DNA from: Flavobacteriales bacterium
Lineage (GTDB): Bacteria > Bacteroidota > Bacteroidia > Flavobacteriales_D > Crocinitomicaceae
Direction of reading: 5' to 3'
DNA length: 64,000 bases
NCBI GenBank assembly: GCA_947449575.1
Contig: CANFRV010000004.1
Span: forward strand, 92,033 to 156,032
Below, one piece after another: positions 16,637 through 25,517 of this stretch. Made by a program: the position numbers and the translations under genes. Numbering within the stretch: position 1 is the stretch's first letter; the number at the start of each line of letters is the position of its first letter. A model generated the notes under the pieces. That model was not told the origin of the DNA. It worked only from the letters and a program-made list of their open reading frames with translations, and searched no databases.

Positions 16637-19600
16637 ATGAAAAATCTACTCATAGTAATTTGCGCTTTGATTCCCTGCTTTGGTTATTTCGCTCAAGTTA
16701 AAACGAGTGTAGACGAACTAAAAAATGCTCAATCTATCAGGCAGAAATATATTGGTGCAGATCAACATGATGTAGAGTTGAAGGTCAGTAAAACCTATTA
16801 TGTGGATCCTTTTATTGGAACAGGTGGTCATGGTCATACTTACCCAGGAGCAAGCGCACCTTTTGGAATGATGCAATTGAGTCCTGATACTCGATTTGAT
16901 GGTTGGGATGGTTGTTCTGGTTATCATTATTCGGATTCAATTATTTACGGCTTTAGTCATACGCATCTGAGTGGAACCGGAGTTCCTGACTACTGTGATT
17001 TACTAATTGTGCCTCAATCTGGATCAGCTAAAATTAAACCTGGATATAGTCACAAGGATGGATATGGTGATAAATTTAGTCATGCTTCTGAAAAGGCAAG
17101 CCCAGGTTATTATGAAGTCCAACTATTGCAGCAACATATAAATGTGCGACTTGTTGCAGGCGATCACTCAGGTTTTCATGAATATACATTTCAAAATAAG
17201 AATGATAAAAAATTTATTCTTATCGATTTAGATCACAGAGATAAGTTACTGGATGCTCAAATCAAAATAAATAATAAAAATTCAATTTCCGGGTTTAGAA
17301 CTTCGCAAAGTTGGGCATCTGAACAACATTTTTACTTTCAGTTAGAAACAAATATTCCCTATAAAGATGCTAAAATAATAACGAAAGATAATCAGCATAA
17401 ATTACTCTTAGAATTCCCAATAGAGACTGAAAAAATAATGGTCAAAGTAGGGATTTCAGCTGTTGATAACGTAGGTGCAAAAGCTAATTTGGACAAAGAA
17501 ATACCAGGCTGGGATATGAATGCCCTTCGAGCTCAAACTGTCAAAAAATGGAATGAAGAATTAGAAAAAATAGACTTTTATTCAGACGACAAAGAGGTAA
17601 TGATTAAATTTTACACCTCACTGTATCATTCTTTTCTAAATCCAAATCTTTTTAGTGATAGTGACGGTCGCTATAGAGGACGCGATAATACTATCCATTC
17701 ATTAACAGGAAATGATAAACAATACAGTGTTTTTTCACTTTGGGACACCTATCGAGGAACGCATCCTTTGTTTACAATTACCCAGCAGAAAAGAACAAAT
17801 GAATTTATTAGAACGTTCCTCAGGCAATATGACGAAGGAGGGGATTTACCAGTTTGGGAATTAGCAGGAAATGAGACTGAATGTATGATTGGATACCATT
17901 CCGTGTCAGTTATAGCAGATGCCTTTACAAAAAAAATAGTAGGATTTGATGCTGAAAAAGCTTTGAAAGCAATGATTGCTACCTCTAATTTCAATGAATC
18001 TGGTAAAGTTTCATTTACTAAAAATGGCTTCATTAGTCTTTCTGACGAGCCTGAATCAGTTTCAAAAGCACTAGAATATTCGTATGACCAGTTTTGCATC
18101 AGTCAAGTAGCTTCTGCAATTGGTGATAAGGTAAATCAAACTCATTATGAACTAGGAAGTTTAAATTTTATTAACAACTTTGATCCAAGGACAAAATTTA
18201 TGAGAGCTCGAAGAAGTGGGCTTTGGTATTCTCCATTTGACCCATCTGAAGTGAACTTTAATTATACGGAAGCAAATAGCTGGCAATATTCACTTTATGC
18301 TCCTCATGCAGTTGGAGTTCTTAGTGATTTACTAGGAGGAAAAGATTCGCTTGCGATTTGGTTAGACAGATTATTTACAACAAAATCATCGCTTTCAGGC
18401 CGAAATCAAGCAGATATTACGGGATTAATTGGTCAATATGCGCATGGAAATGAACCTTCTCACCATATTGCATATCTATATAATTACACCAATACCCCTC
18501 ATAAAACACAATTCTACGTAGACAAAATACTGACAGAAATGTACAGTATTCAACCTGATGGTCTTTCTGGTAATGAAGATTGCGGGCAAATGTCATCCTG
18601 GTATGTCTTAAGTGCTTTAGGATTGTATCAAATTGCACCTGGAAATCCTTATTATGACTTCGGAAGATGCCTGGCACAGAAAGCTTCCATCAATTTAGAA
18701 AATGGAGGAAAATTTACGATCTCTACCAGTAATAATTCAAATGAAAATAAATATATTCAGAAAATAATATTAAACAGTAAGGAAATTAAACGGCTTTATA
18801 TCAGTCATTCCGAGATTATGGAAGGAGGAGAGCTTATTTTTGAGATGGGAAACTCACCAAACAGCGAAGTGGACTCTTATGAACACGCACCAACGATCTC
18901 AAAAATTCCAACTGATTTTACCCCTATCCCCTATTTTGAGCAAGAAAATAGAACTTTTAGTGATTCTATGCAAGTTTCTATTAATTATCCACACCTCCAA
19001 AACAATACGTTTAGTATAAAATACACACTAGATGGCACAGACCCAACGGTAAAATCCAATGACTACTCCTCACCTATTAAACTTTCAAAATCGACCTTAA
19101 TAAAAACTGCTCTCCTAAATAATACTTCGAAAAATATGGGATTTGCCGTTGAAAATGAATTCATAAAAAGAGATGCAACAATTTCTCTAGAACTGAAATC
19201 GACGTATTCTCATCAATATGCCGCAGGTGGGAAAAACGCTTTAATAGATGGAATAAAAGGTGGAAATGAATTTAGAACAGGAGATTGGCAAGGTTTTGAA
19301 GGTCAAGATTTAATGGCGGAAATATCTTTTTCAGAACCACGAATTTTATCAGAAATTGGGCTAAGTTGCATTCAAGACACCAAATCTTGGATATTCTTTC
19401 CACAATCAGTGACCTATGAAATTTCAATGGATGGGATTACTTTTAAACCACTAACAACTGCTGTCAATATTTCAAATAATGTAGGTAAACCAAATGCAAA
19501 TTGGATATACACCTCTCAAACCAATACAAAAGAGCCAATTAGAAAAATAAGAGTTACAGGGAATAGTATTGGAAAATGTCCTAAAGGTCATCTGGGAGAA

Positions 19601-19645
19601 GGTTTTGATGCATGGTTGTTTGCGGATGAGATTATTCTTCGTTAA
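16637..19645 (+). CDS. GH92 alpha-mannosidase with C-terminal carbohydrate-related domains
   Basis: This 1002-residue secreted glycoside hydrolase family 92 enzyme has a signal peptide (ending near FAQ). Conserved N-terminal elements are VDPFIGTGGHGHTYPGA and APFGMMQLSPDTR. The catalytic-core GNEDCGQMSSWY starts at residue 645, with Glu647 matching the family's general acid position. After about residue 770 comes a chitobiase/hexosaminidase-like C-terminal domain (YTLDGTDPTVKSNDYSSPI). A discoidin/F5-8-like domain follows (about 860-1002). GH92 enzymes are calcium-dependent and trim alpha-mannosides of glycans. It is probably envelope-associated or periplasmic; no T9SS tail is visible. Confidence 0.88.
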   Translation: MKNLLIVICALIPCFGYFAQVKTSVDELKNAQSIRQKYIGADQHDVELKVSKTYYVDPFIGTGGHGHTYPGASAPFGMMQLSPDTRFDGWDGCSGYHYSDSIIYGFSHTHLSGTGVPDYCDLLIVPQSGSAKIKPGYSHKDGYGDKFSHASEKASPGYYEVQLLQQHINVRLVAGDHSGFHEYTFQNKNDKKFILIDLDHRDKLLDAQIKINNKNSISGFRTSQSWASEQHFYFQLETNIPYKDAKIITKDNQHKLLLEFPIETEKIMVKVGISAVDNVGAKANLDKEIPGWDMNALRAQTVKKWNEELEKIDFYSDDKEVMIKFYTSLYHSFLNPNLFSDSDGRYRGRDNTIHSLTGNDKQYSVFSLWDTYRGTHPLFTITQQKRTNEFIRTFLRQYDEGGDLPVWELAGNETECMIGYHSVSVIADAFTKKIVGFDAEKALKAMIATSNFNESGKVSFTKNGFISLSDEPESVSKALEYSYDQFCISQVASAIGDKVNQTHYELGSLNFINNFDPRTKFMRARRSGLWYSPFDPSEVNFNYTEANSWQYSLYAPHAVGVLSDLLGGKDSLAIWLDRLFTTKSSLSGRNQADITGLIGQYAHGNEPSHHIAYLYNYTNTPHKTQFYVDKILTEMYSIQPDGLSGNEDCGQMSSWYVLSALGLYQIAPGNPYYDFGRCLAQKASINLENGGKFTISTSNNSNENKYIQKIILNSKEIKRLYISHSEIMEGGELIFEMGNSPNSEVDSYEHAPTISKIPTDFTPIPYFEQENRTFSDSMQVSINYPHLQNNTFSIKYTLDGTDPTVKSNDYSSPIKLSKSTLIKTALLNNTSKNMGFAVENEFIKRDATISLELKSTYSHQYAAGGKNALIDGIKGGNEFRTGDWQGFEGQDLMAEISFSEPRILSEIGLSCIQDTKSWIFFPQSVTYEISMDGITFKPLTTAVNISNNVGKPNANWIYTSQTNTKEPIRKIRVTGNSIGKCPKGHLGEGFDAWLFADEIILR

Positions 19646-19743
19646 TAAGTTTTAGTAAAAATAGAATCTATGAGCGAGGAACTAATTAATAAAATAGATA
19701 AATTTACGCTGATTAAAAAAATAGAAATTTAATTTAAACTAAA

Positions 19744-21894
19744 ATGAAACAAATTAACATCTTACTTATTACAATTACAATCTTTTTAACTTCTTTCTCG
19801 AGGGCTGACGAGGGAATGTGGTTTTTGATGAATATTGAAAGACTCAATCATAGAGATATGCAAAAAATGGGACTTCAATTAACAACAGAAGAAATATATA
19901 GTATAAATCATTCCAGCTTAAAAGATGCCATCGTACAATTTAATGGGGGTTGTACAGCTGAATTAATTTCTAAAGAAGGATTAGTTCTTACGAATCATCA
20001 TTGTGGATTTGATGCGATAGCTGAATTATCAACACCGGAAAAAGATTTATTAACGGATGGATACTGGGCAGCTAGTAGAAAAGAAGAATTAAAACCTGCT
20101 AGTCTTTATGTAAGATTCTTTGTGAGAATGGATGACGTTTCTAAACGAATTTTATCAAAATTAAACGATAAAATGACGGAAGATGAAAGAAGTAAAGCAA
20201 TCAATGCAGAAATTGCAGTTATAGAAAAAGAAAACAATGAAGGTGGAAAATACACTGTTTCTGTTCGTTCGTTTTTTCAAGGAAATGAATTTTATTACTT
20301 TGTATATCAAGATTACAAAGATGTTCGTTTAGTAGGAAATCCTCCAAGTAGCATTGGGAAATTTGGTGGAGATACTGATAATTGGGAATGGCCTCGACAT
20401 ACTGGAGATTTCTCCATGTTCAGAATTTATGCAGATGCAAATGGAAATCCTGCTGAATATTCTCTTTCTAACGTACCACTTGCCCCAAAACAACATTTGA
20501 AAATTAATATTGGTGGTGTGAAAGAAAATGACTTCGCAATGATTTTAGGATATCCTGGTCGTACAAATCGTTGGATGCCTGCTGGAGGAATTGAACAAAA
20601 TGTGAAATATGCTTATCCTGCGTGGGTTGAAGGTTCAAAACTAGGAATGGATAAAATGAAAATATATATGGATCAATCAGATGAAGTTCGTCTGAACTAT
20701 GCTGGCGCTTATGCTGGAATTGCCAACTACTGGAAAAATCGTCAAGGAATGATTGATGCTTTAACAAAAGCAAAAACTGCACAATTAAAAGCGATACAAG
20801 AAACTAAATTTGATAAATGGGCGAACAAAGCAGAAAATAAAGGGAAGTATGGCAATGTTATTAGCAACATTAACAAGTTTTACAGTTTAACTAATGAAAA
20901 ATCACGTCATGATAATTATTTACAACAATTATTAAGAACTAGCGCATTTGGAACTATTTCTCGTTCTTTAGGAAAACAATTGGACAATTATGCAAAAGCA
21001 GATCCAAGTAAAAGAGCAACCATGGAAAATGAAATAAATGCTATGATTGATGATTTTTTCAAAAACATTTATCTACCTGTAGAAAAAGATGTTTTAATTG
21101 CTCAATTAAATTTATACTCAACTAAATCTGTTGGATATCAAGTTTGCCCATTTGTTGAAAAATTAGGGAAAGAAAACAATTTCGATTTCTCTAAATACGT
21201 AAATGCAGCGTTCGAATTAAGTATGTTTACTTCGAAAGAAAGAATGAAAGCTTTCTTAGTTTTTCCAAATGAAAATTTCTTAAACAATGACCCTCTGTTC
21301 CAACTTTCAACTGATTTGATAACTCACTTAAGTTCTAAATCGGATGAAATTGCTGCTGCCCAAAATGATTTCATAGCCTCACAAAGATTACTTGTGGAAG
21401 GTTTGCGAGTTTCTAAAATTGGAACAATTCAGTATCCTGATGCCAATTCAACATTGCGATTAACCTACGGAAAAGTCCGTGCTTTACCTGCGGACAAACG
21501 TAATGATGCAAAAGTGAATAACTACACTACAATGGATGGTATGGTCAAAAAATATAAAAAAGGAGATGCTGAATTTGACCTTCCTGTGAAATTACTAGAA
21601 ATGAATAAAGCAAAAGATTACGGTCGTTTTGTAGACAAAGATGGTTCTTTCCACGTTTGTTTCTTAACTGACAATGACATTACCGGTGGTAATTCAGGGT
21701 CTCCCGTATTAAATGGAAAAGGAGAATTGATTGGGTTAGCTTTTGATGGAAATATTGAAGCCATGGCTGGTGACGTAATCTTTGATCCTTCTTTGCAAAG
21801 AACAATTAATGTTGATATTCGTTACGTGTTATGGGTAATTGAAAATCTTTCGGGAGCAAAACATATTGTCTCTGAGATGGATGTAATAAAATAA
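19744..21894 (+). CDS. S46 dipeptidyl-peptidase, DPP7-like
   Basis: This 716-residue secreted serine peptidase of family S46 has a signal peptide. The catalytic His86 lies in LTNHHCGFDAI, Asp222 in RHTGDFSMF and Ser651 in TGGNSGSPV, the expected triad. The residue 18 after the Ser is Gly (LAFDGN). In the family Gly at this place goes with DPP7-type hydrophobic P1 preference and Arg with DPP11-type acidic P1, so DPP7-like specificity is inferred. These enzymes remove dipeptides from peptides in the periplasm of asaccharolytic or protein-degrading Bacteroidota. A strong terminator follows. Confidence 0.9.
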   Translation: MKQINILLITITIFLTSFSRADEGMWFLMNIERLNHRDMQKMGLQLTTEEIYSINHSSLKDAIVQFNGGCTAELISKEGLVLTNHHCGFDAIAELSTPEKDLLTDGYWAASRKEELKPASLYVRFFVRMDDVSKRILSKLNDKMTEDERSKAINAEIAVIEKENNEGGKYTVSVRSFFQGNEFYYFVYQDYKDVRLVGNPPSSIGKFGGDTDNWEWPRHTGDFSMFRIYADANGNPAEYSLSNVPLAPKQHLKINIGGVKENDFAMILGYPGRTNRWMPAGGIEQNVKYAYPAWVEGSKLGMDKMKIYMDQSDEVRLNYAGAYAGIANYWKNRQGMIDALTKAKTAQLKAIQETKFDKWANKAENKGKYGNVISNINKFYSLTNEKSRHDNYLQQLLRTSAFGTISRSLGKQLDNYAKADPSKRATMENEINAMIDDFFKNIYLPVEKDVLIAQLNLYSTKSVGYQVCPFVEKLGKENNFDFSKYVNAAFELSMFTSKERMKAFLVFPNENFLNNDPLFQLSTDLITHLSSKSDEIAAAQNDFIASQRLLVEGLRVSKIGTIQYPDANSTLRLTYGKVRALPADKRNDAKVNNYTTMDGMVKKYKKGDAEFDLPVKLLEMNKAKDYGRFVDKDGSFHVCFLTDNDITGGNSGSPVLNGKGELIGLAFDGNIEAMAGDVIFDPSLQRTINVDIRYVLWVIENLSGAKHIVSEMDVIK

Positions 21895-21912
21895 AGCAAT
21901 AAAACTTCAGTG

Positions 21913-21949
21913 AAATAGGGTGATCAAATCAGGTCACCCTATTTTTTTT
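21913..21949 (+). terminator. Rho-independent terminator after the S46 peptidase
   Basis: An 11-base-pair stem (AAATAGGGTGA / TCACCCTATTT) with a 10-base loop ends in eight consecutive T residues (21942-21949, overlapping the 3' arm). It lies in the gap before the convergent DnaJ-type gene and could serve both, though the poly-A on the other side is short. Confidence 0.85.
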
Positions 21950-21983
21950 CTCATTTTTCAAACTTCAGCAAGTTAAAAAATAA

Positions 21984-22847
21984 TTAATTTAAACTCTTTA
22001 AAACATATTCATAAGCCTCGTTTATTTTCACGAAGCGCTCATGTGCTATTTTTTGTTGAACTGCATTTTCGTTTGAAAAGGTATCTGGATGGTGCAGCTT
22101 TGCCATTTTACGATACGAAGCTTTAACTTGCGCTATTGTTGCGCCATTATCTAAGGATAGAATCTTAAAAGCACTGGTTAACATCGATGTATCAACTGAT
22201 TTAGACCTAGAACTACTTGTTCTCTTTTTCTTGAATCCATAATAAGAATAGGTATTCAAGATACTTTCTAAATCCTCTTCCGCGACATTTAACAATAAAG
22301 CCATCTCCCTTAACAAAGCCATTTCGGCAGGAACTATTTCCCCATCAACCATGGAAATTCCTGCTAAAAAGTATAAAATGTGCGTTTTTTTCCCATAGTC
22401 TTTCACAAAATTATTGATCCACAATGCTACACTATCAACCTGAATCGGTTCTGACTTGTAGTATTCTAAAATTGTTTCTGAAAAGTTATAATAATTTTCA
22501 GGGAAATAAGTAAGAAAATATTTTTTTATATAGATATGTTTCTTCCCTGCATCTACTGTTTCCTTTTGAATCATTAAAACTGCCAAACAAAGATAGGCTT
22601 CAAATAAATTATCTCTTGTATGCGGCAAATTTTGTTTGAAAACTCCTTTCTCAACTTTTCTTAAGCCATATCTTCGTTTCTGATATAAAAGCACAAGAAT
22701 TAGAATTAGAATCGGAATTAAAAAAGCTAATGTTGCCGCCCAAACTGGTATAGATTCTTCTTTTACCGGCTGTTTTAAAATCGTTCCTACTGGACTTATT
22801 ATCACTATAGAATGATGTATAGCGATTATAGAAAGTGATAGTGCCAT
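21984..22847 (-). CDS. Membrane-anchored TerB/DjlA-like and J-domain protein
   Basis: This 287-residue protein has a membrane helix (about 35-56: LAFLIPILILILVLLY) and a central TerB/DjlA-like acidic helical region (about 130-200, VDGEIVPAEMALLREMAL). The C-terminal J domain carries the HPD motif in KLHHPDTF (about 255-262). This order resembles DjlA-type co-chaperones, which recruit DnaK to the membrane. It is the last gene of the leftward pdxH group, 4 bases after the M16 peptidase. Client and function are unknown. Confidence 0.8.
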   Translation of the reverse strand: MALSLSIIAIHHSIVIISPVGTILKQPVKEESIPVWAATLAFLIPILILILVLLYQKRRYGLRKVEKGVFKQNLPHTRDNLFEAYLCLAVLMIQKETVDAGKKHIYIKKYFLTYFPENYYNFSETILEYYKSEPIQVDSVALWINNFVKDYGKKTHILYFLAGISMVDGEIVPAEMALLREMALLLNVAEEDLESILNTYSYYGFKKKRTSSSRSKSVDTSMLTSAFKILSLDNGATIAQVKASYRKMAKLHHPDTFSNENAVQQKIAHERFVKINEAYEYVLKSLN

Positions 22848-22851
22848 ACCT

Positions 22852-24090
22852 TTATTTTTCGATATCGAATATTAATTGAGAAATAGTAGCTTCTGAGAAA
22901 TATTCATTGGCAGTTTCAAGTAATTCTTCAGCGGTTAATTTATCGATTGATTCATAAATTTCTTGGATGGTATCTATTTGATTGAACATCAATAAACTCT
23001 TCCCTAAACCAAGCATTAATCCAGAATTACTATCTAAACCTAACGCTAGATGACCTTTTAATTGCTCTTTTGAAGCATTTAGTTGCTGCGTTCCTAATTT
23101 TTTATCGCGCAATAATTTCAATTCCTTATGCACCAATTCAACAGACTTTTTAATATATTTTGGATCGGTTCCTAAATATACAGCCCAATATCCTGTGTCA
23201 AAAAATGTGGAATAAGTAGCTTCGATATTATAAGAGTAACCATATTTCTCACGAATCGACAAATTTAATCTAGAATTCAATGCTGGTCCTCCTAAAATAT
23301 TGGTTAATAAGGTCATGCTTCTGCGTGAATCGTTTATATAACTAGGAGCTAATCCACCAATCATCGCATGAACTTGAAAATTTGATTCTTGGGTTTTTAT
23401 TTTAAATGGAGAATTTCCTGAATAATCATTTTGAATTATCTCCACTTTTTTTTGTTGACAACCAATGAAATCAGCTTCAAGTATCTTTTCTAATTGTTTT
23501 CTTGGCACATCACCAACGAATGAAATAACCATATTGTCAGAGGTGAAAAAGCGACTAACATAATTCAATAAATGCTTTCTCCCAAAACTTTTTACACTTT
23601 CTTTAGTTCCTAAAATATTATTTCCCAGTGCATGCCCCTTGAAAAGATGCGCCTCAAAATCATCAAATATCTTTTCACTAGGACTGTCTAAATATGAATT
23701 AATCTCATCTAAAATAATTTCTTTTTCCTTTTGAATTTCCTTCAAAGGAAAAGAAGAATTAAGAGTAATGTCTGCTAATAATTCCGAGGCTCTTTTGCAA
23801 TGATTTTTAGTGAAGGACGCATAAATACAAATTTCCTCTTTGCTCGTAAAAGCATTAAGTTCGCCTCCTACGGAATCTAATCGCGACAATACATGAAATG
23901 CCTTACGCTTATTTGTTCCTTTAAAAATACAATGTTCTAAAAAATGAGCAAGCCCTTCTTCATCTGGATTTTCAAATCGTGAACCAGCTAAAATAGTCAC
24001 CCCCATATGCGCAACTTGAGCAAATGCGTGTAAATAAACTACGCGAATACCATTCGACAACTGAAATACTTCAGGCTTTATTTCGTACAT
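22852..24090 (-). CDS. M16-family zinc peptidase, soluble type
   Basis: This peptidase of about 412 residues has the inverted zinc motif HFLEH in AHFLEHCIFKGT (near residue 47) and the downstream Glu in KEIILDEINSYLD. A C-terminal M16 half follows with RMTLLTNILGGPALNSR-type sequence. No signal peptide is visible, unlike the two M16 genes at 26.8-30.5 kb, so it is probably cytosolic. The ATG at 24090 overlaps the last base of the pdxH stop (TGATG); a TTG one codon upstream is unlikely. In-cell function is not evident. Confidence 0.87.
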   Translation of the reverse strand: MYEIKPEVFQLSNGIRVVYLHAFAQVAHMGVTILAGSRFENPDEEGLAHFLEHCIFKGTNKRKAFHVLSRLDSVGGELNAFTSKEEICIYASFTKNHCKRASELLADITLNSSFPLKEIQKEKEIILDEINSYLDSPSEKIFDDFEAHLFKGHALGNNILGTKESVKSFGRKHLLNYVSRFFTSDNMVISFVGDVPRKQLEKILEADFIGCQQKKVEIIQNDYSGNSPFKIKTQESNFQVHAMIGGLAPSYINDSRRSMTLLTNILGGPALNSRLNLSIREKYGYSYNIEATYSTFFDTGYWAVYLGTDPKYIKKSVELVHKELKLLRDKKLGTQQLNASKEQLKGHLALGLDSNSGLMLGLGKSLLMFNQIDTIQEIYESIDKLTAEELLETANEYFSEATISQLIFDIEK

Positions 24091-24734
24091 CAAGGGTTTT
24101 TTCTATAGATTTTCCATTCATTATTTTCTTTTTCAAAAATAATGCGGTCATGCAAGCGAGATGGCCTCCCCTGCCAAAATTCAATTAATCGTGGCTTTAG
24201 CAAATACCCACCCCAATGCGGAGGTCTAGGAACAAAGTCTGGAAATTTAGCTGCCATTTCACCAACTCTTTTTTCTAGAACACTTCGTTCAGCTAAAGTA
24301 TCACTTTGATTGGAAGCCCATGCTCCAACTTGACTTCCTCTTGGCCTTGTAGAAAAATAAGCATCACTCATCTTATTACTAACTTTTTCAACGACGCCTT
24401 CAATGCGAATTTGACGTTCATTTCCAGGCCAGAAAAATAACATCGATGCATTATTATTCTTTTCTAAATCTTGTCCTTTGTGACTATTATAATTTGTAAA
24501 AAAAACAAAAGACTCATCTATTAACTCCTTTAAATACAAAATTCTAGAACTTGGCCTGTTTTCAGAATCAACCGTAGACAAAACAAAAGCATTTGACTCT
24601 AATTGCTTGGAATCAAACGCCTCTTTATACCATTTATTAAAAAAAGTAAAAGGTTCTTTTCCAAAAAAACCATCTAACTGTCCGTGATCAAAATCTCGGT
24701 GATCATTTTTGATTTGTTCTAGAAAATCTTCCAT
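24090..24734 (-). CDS. pdxH: Pyridoxamine 5'-phosphate oxidase
   Basis: This 214-residue FMN-dependent oxidase of vitamin B6 metabolism converts pyridoxine or pyridoxamine 5'-phosphate to PLP. Family marks are NAFVLSTVDSENRPSSRILYLK, FVFFTNYNSHKG, RQIRIEGVVEKVS and SRPRGSQVGAWAS-like STRPRGSQVGAWAS. The C-terminal VPRPPHWGGYLLKPRLIEFW and RLHDR complete the pattern. Length is normal for the family. It is 11 bases downstream of the DUF4494 gene and shares one base with the M16 start, so it is probably translated as part of this operon. Confidence 0.95.
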   Translation of the reverse strand: MEDFLEQIKNDHRDFDHGQLDGFFGKEPFTFFNKWYKEAFDSKQLESNAFVLSTVDSENRPSSRILYLKELIDESFVFFTNYNSHKGQDLEKNNNASMLFFWPGNERQIRIEGVVEKVSNKMSDAYFSTRPRGSQVGAWASNQSDTLAERSVLEKRVGEMAAKFPDFVPRPPHWGGYLLKPRLIEFWQGRPSRLHDRIIFEKENNEWKIYRKNP

Positions 24735-24745
24735 ACTTTTAATTT

Positions 24746-25372
24746 TTATTCATCATCACTAAAACCATCTTCTAGCTCGCTGTCTTCATCTTCTTCATCA
24801 TCAAAATCCACTTCTTCATCATCAAAATCTGAACTAGGTGCTGAATACACTTTTTTTCCTGTAGGAATTTCTGTCTCAACTTCAATCTCTTTTTTATCTT
24901 CAAGAGGTTTTCGACTAATTTCCTTGTCTAATTCTTCTCTGTAAGGGAAAATATCTACAATTGGGGAAACGATAATGGAAGGAATTAAGTAATCAACCAT
25001 TAAAGTGGATAAACTTTCTTTTAGTTTATCAAAAGCATCTTTCACAGAATTGGCAGTAACCAAGAAATTTTGAGCTACTTTTTTCTTTTTCTCAACTTCA
25101 CCATCAACACTTGACCCTTCACTTTCAAAAGTGATTTTACATTTATACCACACATCACATTCTTCATAATGAAAAATATCGTGAATTTCAGTACGACTTA
25201 TTCCAACTACGTTAAATTCGCCTCTAATAATTTGACCTAATTCTTCATAGATTCGTGTTTCAGCATCTGTAAACGTCATTGCGCATAGCAAATAAGGCTC
25301 AGAAACACGTTTAAAAGTTCCATTTTCTAGTTGTTTTGTATATTTAACTTTTACTGTAAACCAATTATTCAT
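24746..25372 (-). CDS. DUF4494 domain protein with acidic tail
   Basis: This 208-residue cytosolic protein begins NWFTVKVKYTKQLENG, with the DUF4494 features LLCAMTFTDAETRIYEELG and WYKCKITFESEG in the first 85 residues. Residues from about 160 on are charged, and the final 30 are almost only Asp and Glu with Ser (DDEEDEDSELEDGFSDDE). DUF4494 is widespread in Bacteroidota but has no established function. It is the first gene of the pdxH group and has a candidate promoter before it. Confidence 0.8.
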   Translation of the reverse strand: MNNWFTVKVKYTKQLENGTFKRVSEPYLLCAMTFTDAETRIYEELGQIIRGEFNVVGISRTEIHDIFHYEECDVWYKCKITFESEGSSVDGEVEKKKKVAQNFLVTANSVKDAFDKLKESLSTLMVDYLIPSIIVSPIVDIFPYREELDKEISRKPLEDKKEIEVETEIPTGKKVYSAPSSDFDDEEVDFDDEEDEDSELEDGFSDDE

Positions 25373-25446
25373 ATTCTTTTGTTTAGTTCTTTTTTCTGTA
25401 TTTTATTCTATTTATTTCTTTGCTGCACAAATAAAATCGTACAAGG

Positions 25447-25454
25447 CAAATATA
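25447..25454 (-). promoter_or_regulatory. Candidate -7 box for the DUF4494-pdxH group
   Basis: On the minus strand this reads TATATTTG followed by CCTTGT, the same extended string found before the NarL regulator gene. It lies about 75 bases before the ATG. A proper -33 TTG is not evident. Confidence 0.45.
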
Positions 25455-25517
25455 AACAGAGTAATTGAGTTTTTTAGGAGGACGTTATCAATTTTTATGC
25501 ACAATTTAGAAAATAAA

